A stretch of DNA of 64,000 bases from [Clostridium] clostridioforme AGR2157 (GTDB lineage: Bacteria > Bacillota > Clostridia > Lachnospirales > Lachnospiraceae): assembly GCF_000424325.1 (NCBI RefSeq), contig NZ_AUJR01000031.1:1-64000 (forward strand), read 5' to 3'. Made by a program: the position numbers and the translations under genes. The first letter of the stretch is position 1. Every line of letters starts with the position of its first letter. Shown in pieces: positions 24,717-31,744 of this stretch. The notes beneath the pieces were generated by a model. The model was given only the letters and a program-made list of their open reading frames with translations. It was not told the origin of the DNA and searched no databases.

Positions 24717-26636
24717 TCAACCCATAATTCTGTCAATAAATTCCTCATAGCTGCATGGAGCCACTAATTTTGCCAGCTCCTCAGGCTGGTTTACCACATT
24801 GGATACCCAGTCAAAGAAAATTTTAATCATTCTGGCATCCCCCTCGTTGATGGCGAAAAGCATGACCAGACGCACCTCAAAGGCGCCCCATTTCACCGGA
24901 TTCTTAAGCTGCGCCACGGCAATGGTGGAATTTCTTGCAAAGGCGCCAAAGGCATGGGGAATGGCAAAGATGTTCACAAAGGAAGTGGGCGACATCTGCT
25001 CCCTCTTTAAGACCACTTCCGTGAATTCCGGCTCCACGATGCCCTCCTTTTCCAGGCCCGCGCACAGCATACGGATGATTTCCTCGGGCTGGTCCATGTC
25101 TACCTGGGAGTGATAATGCTCCTTTCGTATCAGGTTCCCTATATGGGATGTGAATTCCAGCCGGAAGCCCTTTTTGTCCAGGCGGTTGATGGCCTGGAGG
25201 ATTTTTGACTCCGTTTCCGAGTCCACAAACAGGTTGATGGAGACTGTCTCCACATCCAATCTGTGCTCCAGGGGAAAGGTGCTGAGGAGCAAATCCGGAT
25301 CCAGGGCCGACACTTCGTCCTCCTCGAAATAGCCGAATACCTTTAACACCTCCATCCGCTCACGGAACATGTCGGATATCTTCTTCACACACATGTCGGA
25401 GAAGGACTGGTTGTGGGGCAGAATCATCACAGCCCTGTATTTTCTCACGGAATTCATGCGTTCACTGGCAGCTCCCAGGTGAAGGGCAATATAACAGCTT
25501 TCCACATCTGATATGGGCCGTCCCAGCCGCTGCTCCAGAAACTCCAGCACATAGATTCCCATTTCAAATACAAGGGGATATTTGCGCTTGATTTCCTCCA
25601 CGAACACATCCTCCATCCGCACCTGGTTCTTAACACGTTCGATGAGTCCGTGAAAATGCATCTTAAGACCTGCCATCAGGTCGTCGTCCTGCCTGAAATC
25701 CAGGCCGAACAGGGCATAGACCTGTTCCAGGGCCTCAGCCACCAGCTTCTTGGTATTCATCCACTTCCCATTATAATTGACAAAATCGCTGGTGTAATTG
25801 GAAGCCCGTCTGCCCATGATTACCAGGGCAAACATGCCCACCTCGCCGTCGTGGACCGTTATGTGCAGCCGCTTGGAAATGCGGTCAAAGAAGGTCTGGG
25901 ATATCTGGTATTCGATGGTTTCCTCCAGCCCCTGCATCCCCTCCTCCATATTGATGTAATTAGCGCAGTTCATCCGTTCAATGCTGGTCCCCGCATGAAG
26001 AATCAGCATGGGAAACATGGACTCATGGATGGAATAATCATATTCTTCCAGCACATTCACAAAGATATCCTTGACCTCAATCAGGTTAAAGCTTCTGTAG
26101 AGATGGGCCAGGGTGTTCAGGTTAAGGAAGTTCTCCTGCACCTCAGCCACCAGTAAATCCCGGTAGAAACGGCGCTTGCTGGCCTCGTCTCCCTTTAAGG
26201 ATATGCATTCCTTGTTCCGCACCAGCTTAAGGCCGCCGTAAGGCTCCAGCATCTTGCGTATGCGCTTTAAATCATTGTCAATGGAATAACCGCTGACATA
26301 GATCTGACTCTGGAGCATGGTAAGGTTCAGCTCCTTTACCTCAAAAAGCAATTTTTGTATCATGTATGCACAGCGGGCGCCGGGAGTCTGGGGAATGTCT
26401 GCCTCCCTTGTCTCTGCCCCGGACGCCAGGGCAGGCCGTGCATCCTCGCACAGCCTGTATCCCTGACGCACATTGGACTCGATGGGCGGCGGGTCCATGC
26501 GCTTATTGATGGCCCCCACATCGGAGCGGATGGTCCGGTCCGACACCTGCAGAAGGCCGGCCAGCTGCAGGCTGGTCATCCAGTCCCCCCGCTCTGATAA
26601 TATGGCAAGCAGCTGCTCCTGTCTTTTATTCTGCAT
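24717..26636 (-). CDS. LicR-type PRD transcriptional activator
   Basis: A 639-residue multidomain regulator. An N-terminal HTH (about 5-55, LLQVSDRTIRSDV) and a second HTH-like region (about 90-170) are followed by two PRD domains, each with the phosphorylatable His context (LHAGTSIERM and ALHLGAASERM). A IIB-like domain (about 405-490) and a IIA domain (about 500-637, active His in FAIPHAFGAF) complete it. Phosphorylation by HPr and PTS proteins should tune it to substrate flow. AAGGAG precedes the ATG, 24 bp after mupG, with which it is probably co-transcribed. Confidence 0.92.
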   Translation of the reverse strand: MQNKRQEQLLAILSERGDWMTSLQLAGLLQVSDRTIRSDVGAINKRMDPPPIESNVRQGYRLCEDARPALASGAETREADIPQTPGARCAYMIQKLLFEVKELNLTMLQSQIYVSGYSIDNDLKRIRKMLEPYGGLKLVRNKECISLKGDEASKRRFYRDLLVAEVQENFLNLNTLAHLYRSFNLIEVKDIFVNVLEEYDYSIHESMFPMLILHAGTSIERMNCANYINMEEGMQGLEETIEYQISQTFFDRISKRLHITVHDGEVGMFALVIMGRRASNYTSDFVNYNGKWMNTKKLVAEALEQVYALFGLDFRQDDDLMAGLKMHFHGLIERVKNQVRMEDVFVEEIKRKYPLVFEMGIYVLEFLEQRLGRPISDVESCYIALHLGAASERMNSVRKYRAVMILPHNQSFSDMCVKKISDMFRERMEVLKVFGYFEEDEVSALDPDLLLSTFPLEHRLDVETVSINLFVDSETESKILQAINRLDKKGFRLEFTSHIGNLIRKEHYHSQVDMDQPEEIIRMLCAGLEKEGIVEPEFTEVVLKREQMSPTSFVNIFAIPHAFGAFARNSTIAVAQLKNPVKWGAFEVRLVMLFAINEGDARMIKIFFDWVSNVVNQPEELAKLVAPCSYEEFIDRIMG

Positions 26637-26660
26637 GGTTAAACTCCTTCTCCTACAGTC

Positions 26661-27755
26661 TTATACAATACGGAACGCGAACACCCTCCAGGGCTCGATA
26701 TAGTCTAACAGCACATGTTCATACTCCGGCAGATGGCCAATCACATTCTTGCGGCCGTCATTGGGCATATCCTTTGTGACGATGTGGAGCTCTCCTTTAT
26801 ATTTCAGGTAACCGTCATTGAGAATGGCCACATCGCCCTGCTTTAAATCCCTGGTGTTGGCAGCCGGAATGGACTGGTCCGCAAATGTCACCCTGGGCCA
26901 GGTGGAGCGGATCATGTATTCGCTCATATCCCCTCTCGCCACATGCTTTGGCTCATAGTCCAGGATCCGTCTCTCTGTGTCTGTCAGCTCCTTTTCCAGT
27001 TCAATGCCGAAGGTAAGGATGCCGGGATTGACAGCCGCGCAGGCATTGAGCTCCTCGTCCGTCGCATAGGCATTGGCAATCAGCACATCATCAATCATGC
27101 CCGTGGCAAACATATGGCGTACCTGGAAATCCAGCGGAAGGCCGCGGTGCATTTCCAGAGTACAGAGTCCTTCGTTTAAAGGCCATGGACCGTAAGCTCC
27201 GGGCGCATTGCTGGATACAAACGCAGCAACCCTGAGGCCCAGTGATTTCATCTTGTCATTGCACCGGTTAAAATGCTTCAGGCTCAGTCCCGTGTATGCC
27301 TGCGGATAAAAATTATGGCAGGTAATCAGTTTCTCACGGTCCGGATGGTGATCCATGATGTTCTCCACATACACCAGCTTGGTGCTGGCATTCAGCTCCA
27401 CCTTCAGCCCCTGTGGATTATAGGTCATAAGGCTTTCCTTCATGCCGTCAAATCCCTCGTCCAGCCGGATGCCGTCCACATGCATTTCCCGGAACACGGA
27501 CAGGTCCTCATAGGAGATTCCCAGCCTTGAAAATACAGCAGGGCTTACATCCGGAATGATTTCCATGCCGCAGGCATGGGCCTCATCAGCCAAGCGGCGA
27601 AACTGTCCGATGATTACCTCCCTGCTCTTTTCCCCAACACTTAAAAGACAGGTAAAGATCCTCTTATACCCCAGTTTACCTGCCTTTCTGATATACGCTA
27701 TGTCCTGTTCTTCTGTGGAGTGCTCCGGATAAATAGAAATACCTAATCTTGCCAT
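26661..27755 (-). CDS. mupG: MupG-family (DUF871) 6-phospho-N-acetylmuramidase
   Basis: A 364-residue TIM-barrel protein with a small C-terminal beta domain. Family marks are RLGISIYPEHST, CGMEIIPDVSPAVF, GIRLDEGF, LNASTK and CHNFYPQAYTGLS. The Bacillus enzyme cuts MurNAc-6-phosphate-GlcNAc after PTS uptake. The ATG has GAGGGG upstream. With the chitobiose-type PTS this points to beta-linked amino-sugar disaccharides as substrates. It is the first gene of the mupG-licR unit under the second 19-bp operator. Confidence 0.9.
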   Translation of the reverse strand: MARLGISIYPEHSTEEQDIAYIRKAGKLGYKRIFTCLLSVGEKSREVIIGQFRRLADEAHACGMEIIPDVSPAVFSRLGISYEDLSVFREMHVDGIRLDEGFDGMKESLMTYNPQGLKVELNASTKLVYVENIMDHHPDREKLITCHNFYPQAYTGLSLKHFNRCNDKMKSLGLRVAAFVSSNAPGAYGPWPLNEGLCTLEMHRGLPLDFQVRHMFATGMIDDVLIANAYATDEELNACAAVNPGILTFGIELEKELTDTERRILDYEPKHVARGDMSEYMIRSTWPRVTFADQSIPAANTRDLKQGDVAILNDGYLKYKGELHIVTKDMPNDGRKNVIGHLPEYEHVLLDYIEPWRVFAFRIV

Positions 27756-27807
27756 AATAATAACCCCTCTTTCCAGATTTGGACTGCAAAGCAGTTCTTT
27801 GACATTA

Positions 27808-27864
27808 ACTATAGCCTGTCAAGAGGGGATTTTGCGGTAAATCCTTTTCCTAACAGCTAGGAAA
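27808..27864 (-). promoter_or_regulatory. Promoter and 19-bp operator of the mupG-licR unit
   Basis: On the minus strand TATAGT (27808-27813) lacks a fitting -35 box. TTTCCTAACAGCTAGGAAA (27846-27864, plus strand) is the exact reverse complement of the site at 24697-24715 and again starts 33 bp beyond the end of the -10 box. A TTGACA between the two boxes does not have usable spacing. Confidence 0.75.
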
Positions 27865-27902
27865 CGGGTTGATTTTATCATGGCCGCCTGTCAAGAGCGT
27901 GT

Positions 27903-28160
27903 TTATAAAATGGTGCGCATGAGCCCCTGTAAGAAACCGGAGGCCTGGCCCTCGTCAGGCCCTTCTACCGTAAGCTCCAGGCTTTCTCCCTGGTGCACGC
28001 CCAGACTCATGAGGGCAAGGACATTCTTACAGTCCGCTGTACCCTTTTGGCTTTTAAGGGTTATCCGGCTCTCATATCCTGCGGCCGCCCTGCTCAGACT
28101 CATGGCATTGGTAGCATGAAGCCCCTGCTTGTCAGATACTACATATTTATAACTTATCAT
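27903..28160 (-). CDS. HPr-family phosphocarrier variant (His15 kept, Ser46 replaced)
   Basis: An 85-residue protein. The active loop reads DKQGLHATNAM: His15 is kept, but the Arg17-Pro18 of the standard GLHARPA loop are Thr-Asn. The regulatory Ser46 position is Asn (ADCKNVLALMSLG), so HPr kinase should not act on it. It may serve a dedicated PTS, such as the neighbouring one, free of catabolite control. AAGGA lies before the ATG. Its leader has a 33-bp palindrome, and its promoter overlaps the divergent ttcA promoter. Confidence 0.85.
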   Translation of the reverse strand: MISYKYVVSDKQGLHATNAMSLSRAAAGYESRITLKSQKGTADCKNVLALMSLGVHQGESLELTVEGPDEGQASGFLQGLMRTIL

Positions 28161-28182
28161 TTCATCATCATCCTTAATTTAT

Positions 28183-28215
28183 GTAACAGTTCAGACATCC
28201 GATGTGAACTGTTAC
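28183..28215. repeat. 33-bp interrupted palindrome in the HPr-variant leader
   Basis: GTAACAGTTC (28183-28192) is perfectly repeated in inverse as GAACTGTTAC (28206-28215). Between them ACATC and GATGT form a second nested inverted pair. It lies just downstream of the predicted start of transcription and has no T-run, so an operator or an RNA hairpin is more likely than a terminator. Confidence 0.7.
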
Positions 28216-28231
28216 TAATTTATTCTCCCCC

Positions 28232-28283
28232 ATTTTAACATAGTTAACTTTTCTTGACAACCAGGTGTGTGGACAGGTAGAAT
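28232..28283. promoter_or_regulatory. Overlapping divergent promoters of the HPr variant and ttcA
   Basis: Minus strand: TTGTCA (28255-28260) and TAAAAT (28232-28237) with a 17-bp spacer drive the HPr gene. Plus strand: TTGACA (28254-28259) and TAGAAT (28278-28283) with an 18-bp spacer drive ttcA. The two -35 boxes occupy the same bases, so only one polymerase can bind at a time. Confidence 0.6.
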
Positions 28284-28373
28284 AGAAAAAGCCGTGCAGC
28301 ATTCCGGTAAAGACGAAATACCGAAGGCACTGAACCGGCAAATAATGACCAGAAAGGATTAGTTGGAACCCAC

Positions 28374-29099
28374 ATGAAATTACAACGTCTTCTGAGCCTG
28401 ACACGCCAGGCTCTTGATACATACGGGCTGATTCAGGACGGTGACCGCATCGCCATAGGAGTGTCAGGAGGAAAGGACAGCCTGACACTCATCCACGCCC
28501 TTCATCATCTGAGGAGGTTCTACCCTGCAAAGTATGAACTGTGCGCCATTACCGTGGATTTGGGACTGGGCAACATGGATTTGGAGCCGGTGGCGGCCAT
28601 GTGCCGGGAATTTGAAATTCCATATGAAATCATCCGCACGGAAATCGGCGCTGTGCTCTTTGACATCCGCAAGGAAACCAACCCCTGTTCCCTCTGCGCC
28701 AAGATGCGAAAAGGCGCTCTCAATGAAAAAGCAAAGGAGATGGGATGCAACAAGATTGCCTATGCCCATCACAGGGATGATGTGATTGAGACTATGATGA
28801 TGTCACTGTTCTATGAGGGAAGGTTCCACTCCTTCTCACCCTATACCTATCTGGACCGCATGGACCTGACAGTCATCCGCCCCATGATTTTTGTCACAGA
28901 GGCAGATGTTATAGGGTTCCGGAATAAGTACCAGCTTCCTGTATGCAAGAATCCATGCCCCATGGACGGATACACAAAGCGGCAGTACATTAAGGAGCTG
29001 ATACATAAGCTGCAGGAGGACAATCCTCACATAAAAGACTGCATGTTCCGGGCCATATTGGACGGCAATATAAAAGGATGGCCCCAGGCGTTGAAATAA
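28374..29099 (+). CDS. ttcA: TtcA-family tRNA-thiolation PP-loop protein
   Basis: A 241-residue ATP-pyrophosphatase with the PP-loop GVSGGKDSLTLI (about residues 28-39). The CxxC in PCSLCAKMR and a further Cys near the end (CKNPCP) are typical of TtcA iron-sulfur proteins. HHRDD follows the core. TtcA makes 2-thiocytidine at tRNA position 32; close relatives modify other positions, so the precise target is inferred. A single plus-strand gene, convergent with the LCP gene. Confidence 0.88.
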   Translation: MKLQRLLSLTRQALDTYGLIQDGDRIAIGVSGGKDSLTLIHALHHLRRFYPAKYELCAITVDLGLGNMDLEPVAAMCREFEIPYEIIRTEIGAVLFDIRKETNPCSLCAKMRKGALNEKAKEMGCNKIAYAHHRDDVIETMMMSLFYEGRFHSFSPYTYLDRMDLTVIRPMIFVTEADVIGFRNKYQLPVCKNPCPMDGYTKRQYIKELIHKLQEDNPHIKDCMFRAILDGNIKGWPQALK

Positions 29100-29195
29100 T
29101 GCCTGAGGTTATCCTTTTGTATTTACTATACCGGGGGCGTCTTGCAGGTCGGGGCTGCCATACATGCCGGAGGCACCATACATACCGTAGGTACC

Positions 29196-31139
29196 TTACA
29201 TACCAGGGCCGCCCCCGCCCGTACCGCTCTGGGCCTGACCAGGGCCGTTGTCCTGGCCTCCGGGACCCTGGCTTGTGCTGTCAGAACCGGATCCGGGACC
29301 AGAGGTGGAAACGGAGTCAGGCTTCTCTGTTTCAGGAGCCTTTGCAGGATGGCTGCCGGAAGGCTCCCCGGCATCGCTGCCGCCTGGTCCGCTGGCTCCC
29401 GGTCCCTGTTCCTCATCCGGATTTTTAGTGCTGTCAGGAGCCTTTGTGGGTTTGTCTGAGACGCCCGGCCCCACTTCTTCGGTCTCTTTTGTTTCCTCGG
29501 TGCTCTCCTGGGTGGTCTCCTCTGTCTCATCTGTCTCCTCTGTACTCTCCTGGGTTGTTTCCTCAGGCGCTGTTATTTCGGGCAGAGGTGTCTCTGCCGG
29601 CACATTCCGGGCAGGCGCCTTATCGCCTGAGGAGCTGCCTCCTGAGGAACCGCCTCCTGAGGAACCGCCTCCGGAAGGAGCCGCCTTACCCTCCTCATAA
29701 AGCCCTGTTTCTTCCGATATATGGGCGCTGATTTTCTTGACAGAGGAAGATGGACTGTAGGATGTCTCCTCGCCGTACAGGAACTGATGGAGAAGGATTA
29801 CATTGCTTTCCAGGGTGGCGGGCACAACGCAGTCCATCTTTCCGATTTTCATGGTCTGCCTTGAGAATGGGAAACCGGCAGTCTCTCCGATGTGATACTT
29901 TCCAATATCCTTTGCCAGAGGCAGCACATCGCCTACTCCTACGCTGGTGGAAATTTCCTGTACCATGTAGCCTGCCAGTGAAGTCAAAGTTGAGAGGTCA
30001 GCCTGCTTTGCTTTTGCCAAGGCAAGCTCAACCACCTTTCTCTGACGCTCCGTCCTCTGGAAATCCGTATCCATGAGACGCAGCCGGCTGTAGGCCACGG
30101 CCTGAACACCGTCTAAATGGTTCATCCCGGCCTGTTCCAGCTGATAGGAGCCAATGCCGGTTGAATTGACGGTCTCTGTAATAAATCCGTTGATATACTT
30201 AAATTCCGCAGGCGTGATTTCCAGGTCTATGCCGCCCAGAATATTGATGGCCTCGGCCACTGACTTCCAATTAAAGGTGGCATAGTCATCAATTTTGATA
30301 TCCAGGTTTTCCTCCAGGGCAGACACAGCCTGCTTATGTCCCCCCTTAAAGTATGCTTCATTGATTTTATGATAGGTTCCCTCTGAATTGATTTTCAGGT
30401 AAGTATCCCTGTAAACGCTGACAAGGCGGATTTCTCCCGTGGACCTGTCAATGCTGCATATCATCTGTACATCTGCCAGGGCGTTCTTGGTATTGCCATC
30501 TCTGCTGTCCACGCCAAATACAGCTATATTCCAATATCCTGTGGGTCTGTGAAGGAACAGCCAGGCCCCATATCCTATGAATGCAGCCAGAAGGAGCAAA
30601 AGAATCCCCTTCCATCTGCCCTTTTTACGTCGTTTTGCCATCTGTCCCTGCTGCCGTCCGGCAGATGTTCTGCCCCTTTCCATAGTATCCCGCTGCCTTT
30701 TTCCGGCGCGCCCCTGATTCCTTGAAACAGACTGTGCCGCCCTGGCCCTGTCCGGATTGGAGGAGGCGCTTCCCGCCTGACGTGATTTCCCGCCCCGGGC
30801 CTGCCTGCTTCCCGCGGACTGTGCCTGGTGCCGGCCTTTTGCAGAACCGGACGAACCACGGGAAGACCTCAGGCGGCGGGCGGGCATCGGAGGTTCGTCG
30901 TCCAGATAGTCTTCCATGGGAAAATCAACCTCCCTGTCCCCTTCCACGTCGTATTCCTCGCCGTAATAGTACTCCTCGTCATACTCATCGTGACCATCAT
31001 AGGATTGCCTGGTACTTATGCGCTCCCTGGCAGGCTGCGCAGGCCTCTGGTATGACCTGCCGCCGCCCTGCCGGACGCCGTCCCTTCTGGCACGGGCCCT
31101 CATACGTTCCAGCTCATCGTCATTTTCTCTGTTATTCAT
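29196..31139 (-). CDS. LytR-CpsA-Psr (LCP) family cell-wall ligase with long disordered ends
   Basis: A 647-residue membrane protein. A charged, Arg/Ser/Gly-rich cytoplasmic arm (about 1-175) is followed by one helix (about 177-196) and the LCP catalytic domain (about 200-440): FGVDSRDG, SVYRDTYLKI, INEAYFKGG, GGIDLEI, YSRLRLMDTDFQRTERQR. LCP enzymes attach teichoic-acid or capsule polymers to peptidoglycan. The outer tail is low complexity, with GGGSS and EETTQESTEET repeats. The frame continues beyond the stop for 28 codons (29109-29195) in the same Gly-Met-Tyr style, so the stop looks recently acquired. An extended -10 (TGATATAAT) is at 31239-31244. Confidence 0.9.
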   Translation of the reverse strand: MNNRENDDELERMRARARRDGVRQGGGRSYQRPAQPARERISTRQSYDGHDEYDEEYYYGEEYDVEGDREVDFPMEDYLDDEPPMPARRLRSSRGSSGSAKGRHQAQSAGSRQARGGKSRQAGSASSNPDRARAAQSVSRNQGRAGKRQRDTMERGRTSAGRQQGQMAKRRKKGRWKGILLLLLAAFIGYGAWLFLHRPTGYWNIAVFGVDSRDGNTKNALADVQMICSIDRSTGEIRLVSVYRDTYLKINSEGTYHKINEAYFKGGHKQAVSALEENLDIKIDDYATFNWKSVAEAINILGGIDLEITPAEFKYINGFITETVNSTGIGSYQLEQAGMNHLDGVQAVAYSRLRLMDTDFQRTERQRKVVELALAKAKQADLSTLTSLAGYMVQEISTSVGVGDVLPLAKDIGKYHIGETAGFPFSRQTMKIGKMDCVVPATLESNVILLHQFLYGEETSYSPSSSVKKISAHISEETGLYEEGKAAPSGGGSSGGGSSGGSSSGDKAPARNVPAETPLPEITAPEETTQESTEETDETEETTQESTEETKETEEVGPGVSDKPTKAPDSTKNPDEEQGPGASGPGGSDAGEPSGSHPAKAPETEKPDSVSTSGPGSGSDSTSQGPGGQDNGPGQAQSGTGGGGPGM

Positions 31140-31353
31140 GATTATACTCCTCTTTATCTATTTGGTTCCTATACGAAAATCATTCCAGGATACGCCGGTA
31201 ATTTATCATTCATAAATCATATAATTGCACCGTCCCCCATTATATCACACAGGCAGGGGAATGAATAGAACAAAAGTCTTAAAGAATCTTTAAAATAGCG
31301 CCTGTAACAGGGATTATGCCGGGGTCCGGCAGGGCCGCTCACCCCAAATATGG

Positions 31354-31382
31354 TTGACGCATAAAATAGAGTGAGCTATAAT
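31354..31382 (+). promoter_or_regulatory. SigA promoter of glmS
   Basis: TTGACG (31354-31359) and TATAAT (31377-31382) are separated by 17 bp. The predicted start lies about 40 nt before the ribozyme cleavage site. Confidence 0.85.
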
Positions 31383-31422
31383 ATTCACAATCTGTCACAG
31401 GAGGGATAGGGACTCATAGCAA

Positions 31423-31613
31423 AGCTAAGCGCCATGCACCTTTTACCGGGAACGTGAACAGCAGGAAGGTCTGCTGCCGGTGGAAAGGTTAACGAGGTGG
31501 AGAGAGAATCGAGAAATTCGGCGGGTGCTCTCCCATGCTGTCCGGGCGTGTTGCATGCCGGAAAATATGCGGGTAACTGCAAAACAAAGCCGGCGTGACC
31601 GGATAAATCACAT
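31423..31613 (+). ncRNA. glmS: glmS ribozyme-riboswitch
   Basis: The leader contains the conserved glmS ribozyme blocks in order: the cleavage-site segment AAGCGCC (cut expected between 31428 and 31429), GGTTAACGAGGTGGAG, ATCGAGAAATTCGGCGGGTG, a CTCTCCC return strand, and 3' helices ending with GCCGGCGTGACCGG. Glucosamine-6-phosphate acts as cofactor for self-cleavage, which lowers glmS mRNA. The 3' border is approximate. A further weak hairpin with a T-run follows at about 31645-31680. Confidence 0.9.
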
Positions 31614-31744
31614 CATATAAAAATTGTTGATAAATGGAATGCTGAAAACTGCCTGTATAAGACAGCTTGGTTTTTTGTTGTCTTTTTCAGGAACGACACC
31701 GCAGTTTAAGTAACTGCAACTAACAAAGAAAGGCAGAACAAATT

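Noticed and set aside
31638-31682. Hairpin with T-run between the glmS ribozyme and gene as a terminator switch
   Set aside because: The stem is short and broken by an internal loop. The ribozyme alone accounts for control.
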